Shown here one piece after another: positions 52,592 through 61,232 of a stretch of DNA of 64,000 bases. Made by a program: the position numbers and the translations under genes. Source of the DNA: Akkermansiaceae bacterium (lineage in GTDB: Bacteria > Verrucomicrobiota > Verrucomicrobiia > Verrucomicrobiales > Akkermansiaceae); contig JAHCBC010000001.1 in assembly GCA_019634595.1 (NCBI GenBank), positions 62,001-126,000 of the forward strand, written 5' to 3'. Below the pieces are notes generated by a model, which did not search any database, was not told the origin of the DNA, and worked only from the letters and a program-made list of their open reading frames with translations. The first letter of the stretch is position 1; the number at the start of each line of letters is the position of its first letter.

Positions 52592-53929
52592 TCACTGCTT
52601 GCCGTTTTGCTTTTCCCAACTGCCGCGCCAGGCGGTGGCGGTTTCCTTCAGCTTGGGATCGTTGATCTGGGAGAGTGCCCAGGCGGATTGCTCCGGGTTG
52701 TTGTGCTTCCAGAGCATCTGCTGGGAGTATTCGGCGAGGGCGGTGTTGCGGCCCCAACTGGAGGCGGGCACGGATTCCAGCCAGGCGCGGGCACCCTGCG
52801 GGTCGCTGTTGACATAGCCGCTGACGGAGCGGTGGATGACGGCGGCTGCGTCCGGCATCTGCGGCAGGGTGACAGCCCACGCGGCGAGGTTGGCCTGCTT
52901 CTCCGGGGTGGTGGCGTAGCTGCGGATATGTTCGTGCACCTGCTGGGCGACCTCCTTGTATTCACCGGCCTGCAGGATCATGCCGAGCAGTTGCGGGGTT
53001 TGTTCACCCCCGGTCTCCGCGTGGTGGGCCAGGGAGCGGAGCATGCGTCCGCGGTCCGCCTCGGGCAGCTTCGCAAGTTCCGCCTGGATGGTGGAAATGG
53101 GGGCGGTGGCGAGGGATTTGCCGAACTCATGGACGAGGATGGTGCGCTGGGCGTCCGAGGTGGATTCCAGGAACTTCGTGCGGATTTCCTCCGTCGAGCC
53201 GCGCGCGCCGAGTTCCTTGATGGCATCCCGCGTCAGGTCGCGGAAGGTCTTGTCTTGCGGCAATTCGGTGAGCTTGTCGTAGAACGCGCCGATTTTCGAG
53301 GGGTCTTCCTTGATGGCCGCGAGGACCTGCGGGAAGATGGAGCGCCGTGTACGGAGCGGCAGTTGCCGGAGATAGTTGGCCACCAGCAGCGGGTTTTCCT
53401 TCACCACGGACTGAGCCCATTTTCCTTTGGCAAGGGCGGCGCCCAGCCCGAACTTGCCGGAGGTGATGAGATCCCAGGACTCCGTCGGACGTTTGGCGAA
53501 TTCCTGGTCGAACGCCTGTAGCAGGCCCTGGATGCCCATGCCTTGGTTGCCGCCATCCCATGAGGTGTCGAACGCGGCGATGAGCGCCCCTTCCAGATCC
53601 ACCTCCGCCCACTGGCGCAGGAGTTGCATCTGGAGAAAGAAGCGTTGCTGGGCGGGCAGGGATTGGTCGGCGATGGCGTCCCAAGCCTTCTGGTATTCGC
53701 CGGCCCGGAACTTCTGTGGGGGCGCTTGGTGTGGGGCGGCCCCCTCCTTTGCCTCCGCGGATGCACCGCCTGCCTGCCGGTGACCGTGGCGGGAAGGTTT
53801 GCCGGATGAGTCCCCGCCGGTGGAGGCGGTGGGGGAGAGTGTTTCCTGCCGGTGGAGCAGGACGAAGGCGAGCAGCAGCCCGAAGACCGCCGCTCCGGCG
53901 TGGGTGAGTTTCGTGAAGGAGGGTTTCAT
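52592..53929 (-). CDS. Membrane-anchored helical-repeat protein
   Basis: 445 residues from ATG 53929, whose first base position is shared with the previous gene's stop (TGATG on the minus strand). An anchor helix (AAVFGLLLAFVLL) follows a short basic start; then a Ser/Gly/His-rich linker and about 340 helical residues with Trp/Asp-Pro repeats (LLRQWAEVDLEGALIAAFD, SGYVNSDPQGARAWLESVPA, YSQQMLWKHNNPEQSAWAL). Same general family as 44160-46672. The C-terminal ALSQINDPKLKETATAWRGSW repeats the pattern. Function unknown; the frame open to 54145 is a shadow of the neighbour. Confidence 0.8.
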   Translation of the reverse strand: MKPSFTKLTHAGAAVFGLLLAFVLLHRQETLSPTASTGGDSSGKPSRHGHRQAGGASAEAKEGAAPHQAPPQKFRAGEYQKAWDAIADQSLPAQQRFFLQMQLLRQWAEVDLEGALIAAFDTSWDGGNQGMGIQGLLQAFDQEFAKRPTESWDLITSGKFGLGAALAKGKWAQSVVKENPLLVANYLRQLPLRTRRSIFPQVLAAIKEDPSKIGAFYDKLTELPQDKTFRDLTRDAIKELGARGSTEEIRTKFLESTSDAQRTILVHEFGKSLATAPISTIQAELAKLPEADRGRMLRSLAHHAETGGEQTPQLLGMILQAGEYKEVAQQVHEHIRSYATTPEKQANLAAWAVTLPQMPDAAAVIHRSVSGYVNSDPQGARAWLESVPASSWGRNTALAEYSQQMLWKHNNPEQSAWALSQINDPKLKETATAWRGSWEKQNGKQ

Positions 53930-55521
53930 CACCGGGTGGGAGGCGGGGCCTGGATGCGTTCGCGGAGGGCGGGATCCTTCACCCATGCCCCGACTTCCTC
54001 GTTCAGCGCTTTGTTGTCCTTGCCGACGCTGCGGAGGATGCCGATGGAGGCCATTTCCCGGTCGATGCCCTCCGGCATGTTCTTCACCCAGTCCACGTAG
54101 TCCCTGCTGTAGAGATCGAGGTTGCTCTGGGAATGCCACACCCATGACTCGAAGCGTGCCTGGTGCAGTGTGGGGTCATCGTGCGGGATGGCCTGGAGGT
54201 AGTCGTAGAATTTCTGTGGATCGACGTTGTAGAACATCCACTGCGTGGGCTTGAGGGCGAGCTGCCACTTGTCCGGCTCCGGAGTATGGGTCAGAGCCTC
54301 CATGGCGGCGGGGCCGTTTTCCTCCGCCAGTTCCTTGAAGACCTGGAGGCGGATGGCGTCCGGGGAAGCCTGCGCCAGCCCGGGCAGATCCGCGGCGACG
54401 GCTTCATAGACTTCCTCGAAGGTGACCTTGCCGCTGCGGAAGGCGAAGCGCCAGTCCTTCGACGCCTTGTCGAGCGCCCTTGCGACGTCATTTCCGCCGA
54501 GTTCCAGTGTGAGCTGCTCCGCGTCCTTGCCATCGGTGCGGTTCTTCGCCAGCACCTCGACCCGCGTTTCGATGGGGATGTGGGGGCTGTTCTGGAGGAA
54601 CTGGCGGTATTCCGGAGAGTTGGTGAGCGCCTCGCGGAAGGCGGGGTCCATGTCCGGGGAGTCCAGATGTTTCATCAGCCACTCCGCACCCTTCTGTCCG
54701 TTGCGCATGGCCAGGTAGGCGAGGCCTGCGGGTGAGTTGTTTTCCCTGGCGATGACCAGGAGGTCATCCGCCTTGTCGAACGGCCAACTGGAGAAGATCT
54801 GGCCGCGGATGCGGTTCCAGTGTTCCGGCGGGAGGGTTTCCTTGAGATTCCTCAGGATGGCCGGATCTCCCTGGCCCGCGACATAGTTGGCGAAGACGTG
54901 GGAAAACTGGCCGGAGTTCCGCGGGTCGCGGCCTTTCAGCCAGCCGATGGCTGTCTCCAGCCCCTTCTCCTGCATGGCGGCGTAGAGGGCGGTCCCCATG
55001 TCCACGCGGAAGGAGCGGTTGCCATCATAGAGATACTTGATGGCGGCCTCCGGGTCCTGGCGGAGCCAGTGGAGCAGGCGCGGCTGGAGCTCCGCGAGTG
55101 CCTTCGCCTCTTCCGGGGTGAAGCCTCTGGCGCGGGAGGCTTCTTTCTCCAGCAGTGCGATCGCCGCGGCGGCCACGTCATCCGCAGGGGGCAGCGCGTC
55201 GGCGGACTTGGCCAGCCGCTCGTAGGAACTTTTCAGGTAGTCCGCGTAGCTGAAGTTCTGGACGTGGTTGGTCTCCGGCAAGGTCCGTTCCGTGAAAAGA
55301 TAGGGGGCCACGGCTTTCAGGACATCCACGCCGCTGTGCGTCTGCGTGGAGCGCTCCCGCCGTTGGGAGGATCTGGTGGTGGTGTTCTTCCCGTCCGTCT
55401 GGTTCGCGCCGTCTTTGCCCGCTTCATCCCGGTGGGTGGCGTGCCAAATGGCCATGCCGATGCCCAGACCGGCGGCCATGCCGATGAGATGGGTGCAGAC
55501 CGTGCGAAGATGGGTTTTCAA
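53929..55521 (-). CDS. Membrane-anchored helical-repeat protein, probable TTG start
   Basis: 530 residues if started at TTG 55521 (read as MKTHLRTVCTHLIGMAAGLG), which has AAGGTG nine bases upstream and gives a clean anchor helix (LIGMAAGLGIGMAIW). Alternatives are GTG 55530 and GTG 55578. After a Thr/Arg/Ser-rich linker the protein is helical with the recurring motif (LLHWLRQDPEAAIKYLYD, MEALTHTPEPDKWQLALKPTQ, SRDYVDWVKNMPEGIDREMA). Coupled to the gene at 52592. It lies downstream of a small membrane protein and an FHA protein on the same strand. Confidence 0.78.
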   Translation of the reverse strand: MKTHLRTVCTHLIGMAAGLGIGMAIWHATHRDEAGKDGANQTDGKNTTTRSSQRRERSTQTHSGVDVLKAVAPYLFTERTLPETNHVQNFSYADYLKSSYERLAKSADALPPADDVAAAAIALLEKEASRARGFTPEEAKALAELQPRLLHWLRQDPEAAIKYLYDGNRSFRVDMGTALYAAMQEKGLETAIGWLKGRDPRNSGQFSHVFANYVAGQGDPAILRNLKETLPPEHWNRIRGQIFSSWPFDKADDLLVIARENNSPAGLAYLAMRNGQKGAEWLMKHLDSPDMDPAFREALTNSPEYRQFLQNSPHIPIETRVEVLAKNRTDGKDAEQLTLELGGNDVARALDKASKDWRFAFRSGKVTFEEVYEAVAADLPGLAQASPDAIRLQVFKELAEENGPAAMEALTHTPEPDKWQLALKPTQWMFYNVDPQKFYDYLQAIPHDDPTLHQARFESWVWHSQSNLDLYSRDYVDWVKNMPEGIDREMASIGILRSVGKDNKALNEEVGAWVKDPALRERIQAPPPTR

Positions 55522-55599
55522 GATTTGCACACCTTGGATGATCGCGCTCCAGGGGCAATCAAAAAAGGGCAGGGGCACACTTCATCCAACTGCAGGTTG

Positions 55600-56049
55600 T
55601 TATGGCAGGATGATGAGATCCGTGAGCTGGTAGTGATAACTGAACGGATTTTCAAGGGAGGCCTTCCGCTTGTACCACACCTTCACGGCGGTATCCTGTT
55701 CCATGCCCCTGACAGCGGCCTCATGCTCCGGGCCGAAGCGGATGAGGATGCCCAGCTTCCCCGGGCGGCTGACATGCATGCCGCCGGAACTGCCGATGCC
55801 GGTGAATGTCCCCTCGACCAGCTCCGGTTGGCTCTGGCGGTAGTCGCGCTCGATGAGGGGGCGGAAGATGGCGCTGAAGCGCCTGCAGTTCTTTTCCGTG
55901 TAGTCCAGATTCATCCCCATGATCCGCAGCACGGGCCGCTTGGTGGAGGACACCCAGCCCATGGACGAGGTCTTGTAGGCCCAGTAGTAGCCGGCCCCGA
56001 GGAGACCGGCGACCAGGATGACGATGACGGAAAGACGCAGGAGCCTCAT
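55600..56049 (-). CDS. Membrane-anchored protein of unknown function
   Basis: 149 residues with an N-terminal anchor (LSVIVILVAGLLGAGYYW) and a beta-rich remainder (RPVLRIMGMNLDYTEKNC, GMHVSRPGKLGILIRFG, AVKVWYKRKASLENPF). The C-terminal segment ends in LTDLIILP. I recognise no family. It starts 16 bases after the FHA gene ends, so the two are probably cotranscribed and related in role. Confidence 0.72.
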   Translation of the reverse strand: MRLLRLSVIVILVAGLLGAGYYWAYKTSSMGWVSSTKRPVLRIMGMNLDYTEKNCRRFSAIFRPLIERDYRQSQPELVEGTFTGIGSSGGMHVSRPGKLGILIRFGPEHEAAVRGMEQDTAVKVWYKRKASLENPFSYHYQLTDLIILP

Positions 56050-56065
56050 TTCAGGCGCGGGTCAC

Positions 56066-56812
56066 TCACTCTCCCGGAGCGGGAGCCGGGCCACCCGGGA
56101 GCGGCAGCGGCTTGCCATCGCCCTGCTGGATGGGCGCGGGCATCGGGATCACGGGCGGCGGCATCGGCACGGGGGCCGGTGGCGGGGTGGGGGCGGCGGG
56201 AGCCTGCGCGGCTGCCGGAGCGGCCCCCTTGCCCTCGCGCTTCGCCTTGATGTGGTCGAGGATGGAGCCGCCGGTTTCTTTCTGATGGCGGATGCCAACG
56301 CCGATACCGAAGGCGACGGTGGCGAAAATGATGAGCAGGATGGCGGCGAGAAGTCCGCCACCACCGTCCTCCTCCACACGGATGACCTGGCGCTTGGGGA
56401 TCGGGCGGGGCTTGACGGCGTGGGCCATCGGCTGGGTGGAGATCGGTGCGTCCGGGACGGGCACATGGACGATACCCGGGTCCGCGGGGATTTCGCTGGC
56501 GAGGAACGCCTGTTCCTCGTCCGTCAGGGAAAAGTCGAACGCCACATCACCCAGGAATGCGGTGCTGCCGTGAAAGAGGGGGACATGTGGATAGCGCACG
56601 CCATCCTGCTTCACGCCGTTGGTGGAACCCAGGTCATGCAGCTCATAGCCGCCCAGGATCCGGCGCATCTCCGCGTGGTGCGTGGAAACCGAGCCGCTGT
56701 CCACCACGATGTCATTCTCACTCCCGCGGCCGATCTGCACCACCTCCCGATCCAGTTGGAACCGATAGGGTTGCGGGTTGGCTTCGGGGACGGTGATGGT
56801 GACACGGGGCAT
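56066..56812 (-). CDS. FHA-domain protein with membrane anchor
   Basis: 248 residues. FHA domain at 1-105: YRFQLDREVVQIGRGSENDI, VVDSGSVSTHHAEMRRI and ELHDLGSTNGVKQDG give the Gly-Arg, Ser-x-x-His and Thr-Asn-Gly contacts for phosphothreonine peptides. A linker, then a membrane helix (LLAAILLIIFATVAFGIGVGI), then a Pro/Ala-rich tail of about 60 residues. The N-terminal FHA domain should be cytoplasmic and the Pro-rich tail outside the membrane. No Ser/Thr kinase is in the window. It is divergent from the bactofilin gene. Confidence 0.9.
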   Translation of the reverse strand: MPRVTITVPEANPQPYRFQLDREVVQIGRGSENDIVVDSGSVSTHHAEMRRILGGYELHDLGSTNGVKQDGVRYPHVPLFHGSTAFLGDVAFDFSLTDEEQAFLASEIPADPGIVHVPVPDAPISTQPMAHAVKPRPIPKRQVIRVEEDGGGGLLAAILLIIFATVAFGIGVGIRHQKETGGSILDHIKAKREGKGAAPAAAQAPAAPTPPPAPVPMPPPVIPMPAPIQQGDGKPLPLPGGPAPAPGE

Positions 56813-56966
56813 TTTGACTTTTACGTGAGGTTCTCACGCCTTCTAACGCGATCCGGGGGCGGAATGCACGGGAAATTTCACACCGCCCGCGCCGCCTCCG
56901 GGGATGCCTCGTCCGGCGGGGAATTGAACTCTTGCCACGCCTCATTTCCTCTGCTCCATTTCCGCC

Positions 56967-57287
56967 ATGGCGAATCCCACCAATGTTCTTTCCAGCGGCA
57001 TCGAGATCACCGGGTCCATCCGCTTCTCCAATGACATGATCATCGACGGCAAGATCGAAGGTGAGATCACCTCCGACAAGGGCCGCGTGACCATCGGTGA
57101 GAACGCCTCCATCAAGGGCGACGTCACCGCCGGCGAGGTGAAGGTCTATGGCAAGGTGGAAGGAAAGATCACCTCCCAGCGCTGCGAGCTGAAGGATAAG
57201 TCCCGCATCAACGGCGACATCAAGTCCAAGGTGTTCTCCATGGAGGAAGGCGCCTCCCTCTCCGGCCGCACCGAGATCGGCGGCTGA
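56967..57287 (+). CDS. Bactofilin
   Basis: 106 residues, a single bactofilin (DUF583) beta-helix: NVLSSGIEITGSIRFSNDMI, DGKIEGEITSDKGRVTIGEN, ASIKGDVTAGEVKVYGKVEG and SRINGDIKSKVFSMEEGASL show the regular hydrophobic ladder. These proteins polymerise into filaments without nucleotide and act in cell shape, stalk or pole organisation. No fused membrane helix or peptidase. A terminator follows. Confidence 0.95.
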   Translation: MANPTNVLSSGIEITGSIRFSNDMIIDGKIEGEITSDKGRVTIGENASIKGDVTAGEVKVYGKVEGKITSQRCELKDKSRINGDIKSKVFSMEEGASLSGRTEIGG

Positions 57288-57315
57288 TCCGGGATTTCCG
57301 CAATACACTTTTCAG

Positions 57316-57350
57316 AAACAGCGGCGGTCTCCGGACCCCCGCTGTTTTTT
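57316..57350 (+). terminator. Terminator after the bactofilin gene
   Basis: Stem AAACAGCGG (57316-57324) with CCGCTGTTT (57339-57347) and an inner stem GGTC/GACC, then a T run. Confidence 0.85.
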
Positions 57351-57355
57351 CTTCA

Positions 57356-57428
57356 TGGAGCGCGGAATTCAGTCCGCTCCGGGGAATCCAGCCAGCGAAG
57401 CCAGGCGGACTGAAGTCCGCGCTCCCAG
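57356..57428. repeat. Family B variant element
   Basis: Arms GGAGCGCGGAATTCAGTCCG and GCGGACTGAAGTCCGCGCTC around the standard spacer (GGGGAATCCAGCC, GCGAAGCCAGG). It starts six bases after the bactofilin terminator. Confidence 0.85.
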
Positions 57429-57451
57429 CTCCACCATCGGCCATCAGAAAT

Positions 57452-57928
57452 ATGCCCGGACATTTCGATATCCTCGACATCGCGGTCCTCCATGAGCCCG
57501 GCAGCGGGTGGCCGGACAAGACGGGCCACCCGGAGCGGTTCACGTTGGATTTCCTGGTGAATGGCAGATCCCTCCACCAGTTGCTGGGAGCGGACGAGTT
57601 GGGAATGGTGGGGCGATTCGCTTGCGATTATCCGGACCACAACGGGGATTCCGCAAAGGTGTTCCTGCTGGAGGCTGCCGCGGACTACGACGGGAAGTCC
57701 ATCCTCTTCGGCTGCGGCATCTGCCTGGATCTGGGCTGCGGGGCGATCCTGGTGGAAATCACCCGGGTGGAGGGCGGTTGGCTCTGGTCCGGTTTTTCCT
57801 ATGACAACGGGTGGGCTGAATGGCTGCCGGACACCGCACGCTATGAGGAGGTCTATCCGTTTTACTTCTCGGAGGAGAACTATGCCGACGTGATCGAAAG
57901 GGCGGCCACGTTTGTGAGGCGCGAATGA
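57452..57928 (+). CDS. Hypothetical protein
   Basis: 158 residues, no signal peptide or membrane helix. Acidic alpha/beta protein: HFDILDIAVLHEPGSGWPD, ERFTLDFLVNGRSLHQLLGA, GRFACDYPDHNGDSAKVFLL, CGICLDLGCGAILVEITR and ENYADVIERAATFVRR. The pattern is like single-domain proteins that sit beside toxin or effector genes (immunity-like), but no partner is next to it and I do not recognise the family. A family C element starts one base after its stop codon. Confidence 0.7.
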   Translation: MPGHFDILDIAVLHEPGSGWPDKTGHPERFTLDFLVNGRSLHQLLGADELGMVGRFACDYPDHNGDSAKVFLLEAAADYDGKSILFGCGICLDLGCGAILVEITRVEGGWLWSGFSYDNGWAEWLPDTARYEEVYPFYFSEENYADVIERAATFVRRE

Positions 57929-57929
57929 G

Positions 57930-58013
57930 GTCGCTGGGAGCGCCGGTCTTCAGACCGGCATCCTGGCATCGTCCGTCGGAATAGCCGGTCTGAAGACCGG
58001 CGCTCCCAGCGAC
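57930..58013. repeat. Family C inverted-repeat element
   Basis: Perfect 30-base arms at 57930-57959 and 57984-58013 (core GGGAGCGCCGGTCTTCAGAC and complement), 24-base spacer. Each arm also holds its own palindrome CCGGTCT..AGACCGG. Confidence 0.9.
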
Positions 58014-58111
58014 CTGCTGACACGTTTCATATCATGTGGATGAGCTGGGATTGCTCGGTCCCTCCATCTTTCCCCTTTCGCACGTGGCGGGGCGGGGCCA
58101 CCATCCATGCC

Positions 58112-59170
58112 ATGGGACGGGACGACTTTCTCCGGAAGCTGGGCATCCGCCATCCCATCATCCAGGCACCGATGGCCGGAGTGTCCACGCCACGGCTGGC
58201 CGCTGCGGTGTCGGAGGCGGGCGGGCTTGGTTCCATCTCCATCGGGGCGTCCACGGTGGATGATGCGGAGCGGATGATCGCGGAGGCGCGTGCGCTGACG
58301 GAGCTGCCGTTCAATGTGAATGTCTTCTGCCATGCCCCGGCCGTGCGCGATGCGGGGCGGGAAAGCGGGTGGCTCGCCCACCTCGCGCCGTTGTTCCATG
58401 GCGTGGGGGCGGAGCCTCCATCCGCGCTGGAGGAGATCTACCGCAGCTTTGTCGCGGATGGGAACATGCTCGGCCTGCTGCTGGCCGCCCGTCCGGCGGT
58501 GGTGAGCTTCCATTTCGGCCTGCCGGATGCGGACTGGATCGGAGAGATGCGTGAGGCGGGTATCGTTACCCTCGCCACGGCGACGAATCTCCATGAGGCG
58601 GGGATGATCGAAGCCGCCGGGGTGGATGGCATCGTCGCGCAGGGGATCGAGGCGGGCGGGCACAGGGGGATGTTCGATCCGGACTCCGATGATGAGCGGC
58701 TGGACACGTTGTCGTTGGTGCGGCTTCTGGTGGAAAACAGCGGACTGCCGGTCATCGCGGCGGGAAGGATCATGGATGGCCGTGGCATCCGTGCCGCGCT
58801 GGATCTGGGAGCCGCCGCCGCGCAGCTCGGCACGGCATTCATTGGCTGTCCGGAGTCGTCCGCCAGCCCCGCCTACCGCGCGAGATTGCTGGGGGCACAG
58901 GACGGGGAAACCCTCCTCACCTCCATCATCTCCGGCCGCCCGGCGAGGGGTTTTCCGAATGGACTGACGCGGCATGCGGACATCGCGGATGGCCCGCCCG
59001 TCCCTGCCTATCCGGTGGCGTATGATGCGGCGAAGCAGCTTCATACGGCGGCGCTTGCTTCCGGCAGCGATGGATTCGCGGTAAAGTGGGCAGGCGAAGG
59101 TGCGGCCCATGCGCGGGTATTGCCAGCGGCGGAGTTGATGGCGGCATTGATATGCGAGCTGGATGGGTGA
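58112..59170 (+). CDS. Nitronate monooxygenase family (2-nitropropane dioxygenase-like)
   Basis: 352 residues from ATG 58112 (MGRDDFLRKLGIRHPIIQAP). FMN-dependent TIM barrel: IIQAPMAGVSTPRLAAAVSE, GGLGSISIGAST, NVNVFCHAP, VAQGIEAGGHRGMFD (catalytic His region and phosphate contacts), VIAAGRIMDGRGI and LGTAFIGCPES. The family oxidises nitronates such as propionate-3-nitronate to detoxify them. A frame open from 58034 adds 26 residues without conservation. It stands alone between family C and family B elements. Confidence 0.9.
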   Translation: MGRDDFLRKLGIRHPIIQAPMAGVSTPRLAAAVSEAGGLGSISIGASTVDDAERMIAEARALTELPFNVNVFCHAPAVRDAGRESGWLAHLAPLFHGVGAEPPSALEEIYRSFVADGNMLGLLLAARPAVVSFHFGLPDADWIGEMREAGIVTLATATNLHEAGMIEAAGVDGIVAQGIEAGGHRGMFDPDSDDERLDTLSLVRLLVENSGLPVIAAGRIMDGRGIRAALDLGAAAAQLGTAFIGCPESSASPAYRARLLGAQDGETLLTSIISGRPARGFPNGLTRHADIADGPPVPAYPVAYDAAKQLHTAALASGSDGFAVKWAGEGAAHARVLPAAELMAALICELDG

Positions 59171-59172
59171 TG

Positions 59173-59289
59173 CTGGGACCGCGGAATTCATTCCGCTTGG
59201 CTTCGCTGGCGCTGGGAGCGCCGGTCTCCAGACCGGCATTGGCTTCGCTGGCTCATTGCTCCGGGGCGGAATGAATTCCGCGGTCCCAG
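59173..59289. repeat. Family B element with a nested half family C element
   Basis: Left arm from 59173 (CTGGGACCGCGG), right arm ending at 59289 (GCGGTCCCAG). Inside, TTGGCTTCGCTGG occurs twice (59197-59209 and 59239-59251) around a family C arm-like stretch (CTGGGAGCGCCGGTCTCCAG). The rest of the gap, 59290-59532, holds no gene I can support. Confidence 0.85.
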
Positions 59290-59532
59290 TAAGGTATGGG
59301 AAAATCCCGCCTCACCCTACGCGATCGCGTAATGGGGTTGTGTCCGGAAATGTGCCATCTTCCCGCCGTCCGAAAGAAGTCCCCCCGCTTCCGGAAAGAC
59401 ACTCCCCCCAAAACAGCACCTGACTTCCCCCCGAAGTAGCAACACGAACCCACCCGTGGCCGGTCCTCCCCCCGATACCGCCCGCCGGTGGGTTTGCCTT
59501 TTCCCTCCCGGCGTGGGGTGAAAGCCGCCGCC

Positions 59533-60456
59533 TCACAGGGCGAAGACCGCATCCATCTGGCGGGCGATTTCCTTGAGCCGCGCGAGATCCCCGCCGCCGA
59601 CCTCGGCGGTGGCCCAGCCGCCAGGCTTCCCGTCCGTGGCGCGGAAGCCGATCTCCGCGAGCGCCTTGTTCAGCTCCGGCCAGTTCTCATCCCCGCCGTC
59701 GATGGGGGCCTTGAAGCCGTCGCCGTCCTTTCCGGACTCCTTGGCCAGCTTCAGGCTGTAGCCCTTGATATCCAGCTTGATGAGGCGCTTCGCTCCGAGC
59801 GCGCGCACCCATTCGGCGGGGGAGGCTCCGTATTTGAGCATGTTCGAGTGGTCGAGATACGCGCCGAGCCACGGGCTGGCGAAGGCATCGACGTAGTCCA
59901 CGAGTTGCTTCGGGGTGGTGATGAAGTTGTTCCAGACCGTCTCGATGGCGATCTTCACGCCGAGTTCCTCCGCCAGTGGCAGCGCCTTTTTCACCTCTGT
60001 GATGGAACGCTCCCACACCTGGTCGAAGTTTTCCTTCTCCGGGTCCTTCACCGCGCCGGGCACCAGCAGGACGGTGTCACCGCCCAGGTGCTTGCTGTCG
60101 CGGAGGGCGGTCTTCAGGCCTTCCAGTCCCTTTTCCCGGACGGCGGCATCGGGATCGGAAAGGCGGACATTCCAGTGGATGCTGTCCACCACGCCGTGGA
60201 TGGTCAGGCCGTGTTCCTTGGCCAGTGCCTTGATCTCATCCAGGTTCAGGTCGGTGGGGCTGTCGGCCTCGAAGCCGTCGAAGCCCGCGGCCTTGATATT
60301 GGCGATGCGCACGGCGAGGCTTTCGCCCTTGCTCATGCCCAGCTTCACGGCCTTGCGGTAGGGGGCTGTTCCGCCACCGGCGGCGAACGCGGATGGCATG
60401 AAAAACGGGACGAGCCCGGCGGCTCCGGTGCGGATGAAAGCGCGGCGTGTGGGCAT
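59533..60456 (-). CDS. Tat-exported sugar phosphate isomerase/epimerase-like protein
   Basis: 307 residues from ATG 60456. Twin-arginine signal TRRAFIRTGAAGLVPFF with cleavage near AFAAG. The rest is a xylose isomerase-like TIM barrel (AP endonuclease 2 superfamily): ANIKAAGFDGFEADSPTD, VDSIHWNVRLSDPDAAVR, LGVKIAIETVWNNFITTP (metal Glu), GAYLDHSNMLKYG (metal Asp/His) and LIKLDIKGYSLKL. Such exported members in Planctomycetota and Verrucomicrobiota are thought to act on sugars. The longer frame to 60588 lacks a signal peptide at its start. Confidence 0.9.
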   Translation of the reverse strand: MPTRRAFIRTGAAGLVPFFMPSAFAAGGGTAPYRKAVKLGMSKGESLAVRIANIKAAGFDGFEADSPTDLNLDEIKALAKEHGLTIHGVVDSIHWNVRLSDPDAAVREKGLEGLKTALRDSKHLGGDTVLLVPGAVKDPEKENFDQVWERSITEVKKALPLAEELGVKIAIETVWNNFITTPKQLVDYVDAFASPWLGAYLDHSNMLKYGASPAEWVRALGAKRLIKLDIKGYSLKLAKESGKDGDGFKAPIDGGDENWPELNKALAEIGFRATDGKPGGWATAEVGGGDLARLKEIARQMDAVFAL

Positions 60457-60588
60457 GGTTCCAGCTTCTAGCGGTGGTGGGGGCGGAGAGGCACTCGAAA
60501 TCGTCAGAAACGGAAGGAAATGATGGTTTTCCATACCTGCCGCTGCCGACAGATGGAGCGTCCTTGCCCCGGAGGGAGAATTTGTCAT

Positions 60589-61164
60589 TCAGGATTTCCT
60601 GCTGAACGACGAAACGCCCTCCGCATTCGTTTCCATTTTCCACTCGGAATCTTTCTGACCAATCCTGAGATCTCGCTTCATCCGTTCAATGTCCTGCGTG
60701 CCTTCCGATTCCACGGCTTCTTGCGAAGCGCTCTCCTCCCGGGTGAATTCCCAATCGGAGGGATAACTGATGTAAGTCGCGGGTTCTTCGGAGATCAGCT
60801 TGCGGAACATTTCTTCACGCCGGTGAAGTGCCCAAGGAGGGGCTTTCTCCGCCCATTTGGCCAGGGTTGGAACCACCAAGGTCGTTTCGGGAGCGCTTTC
60901 CCTATGGGCGAGATCAACCTTCCGCAGGATGCCATCCACCCGCTCCTCATAGGTCCACCGGCTGTTCCTCATGCTCAGGCCGATGAAGTAGCCCCTGTTT
61001 CTGAGGGACCGGCGACGCCTGATCCACAGCGCGGGAAAGGAGAGGATCACGAACGCCACAGGAACAAGCAGAAGCCACGGGTATGCGATGAGCAACCCCA
61101 CGATCCCCGCTACGGCCAGCAGCATCAGGATCACCACTCTCAGTTCCCAAAAAGCCTTGAGCAT
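60589..61164 (-). CDS. Membrane protein of unknown function
   Basis: 191 residues. Two adjacent N-terminal membrane segments (VVILMLLAVAGIVGLLIAYP, LLLVPVAFVILSFPALW), then a basic stop (RRRRSLRNRG) and a polar cytoplasmic domain of about 140 residues (SMRNSRWTYEERVDGILRKV, LHRREEMFRKLISEEPATYI) ending in a charged, probably disordered tail. No family recognised. Orientation places the soluble domain in the cytoplasm by the positive-inside rule. Confidence 0.72.
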   Translation of the reverse strand: MLKAFWELRVVILMLLAVAGIVGLLIAYPWLLLVPVAFVILSFPALWIRRRRSLRNRGYFIGLSMRNSRWTYEERVDGILRKVDLAHRESAPETTLVVPTLAKWAEKAPPWALHRREEMFRKLISEEPATYISYPSDWEFTREESASQEAVESEGTQDIERMKRDLRIGQKDSEWKMETNAEGVSSFSRKS

Positions 61165-61232
61165 ATCAATGAGTCAAACGTCGGACGCGCCAGTTCATTA
61201 GGCGGATTCCCGAGAGGAGTCAGTAACATCCG

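Noticed and set aside
59253..59552. 99-residue minus-strand frame before the sugar isomerase-like gene's end
   Set aside because: It covers part of the family B element and a GC-rich non-coding stretch, with no motif and poor composition.
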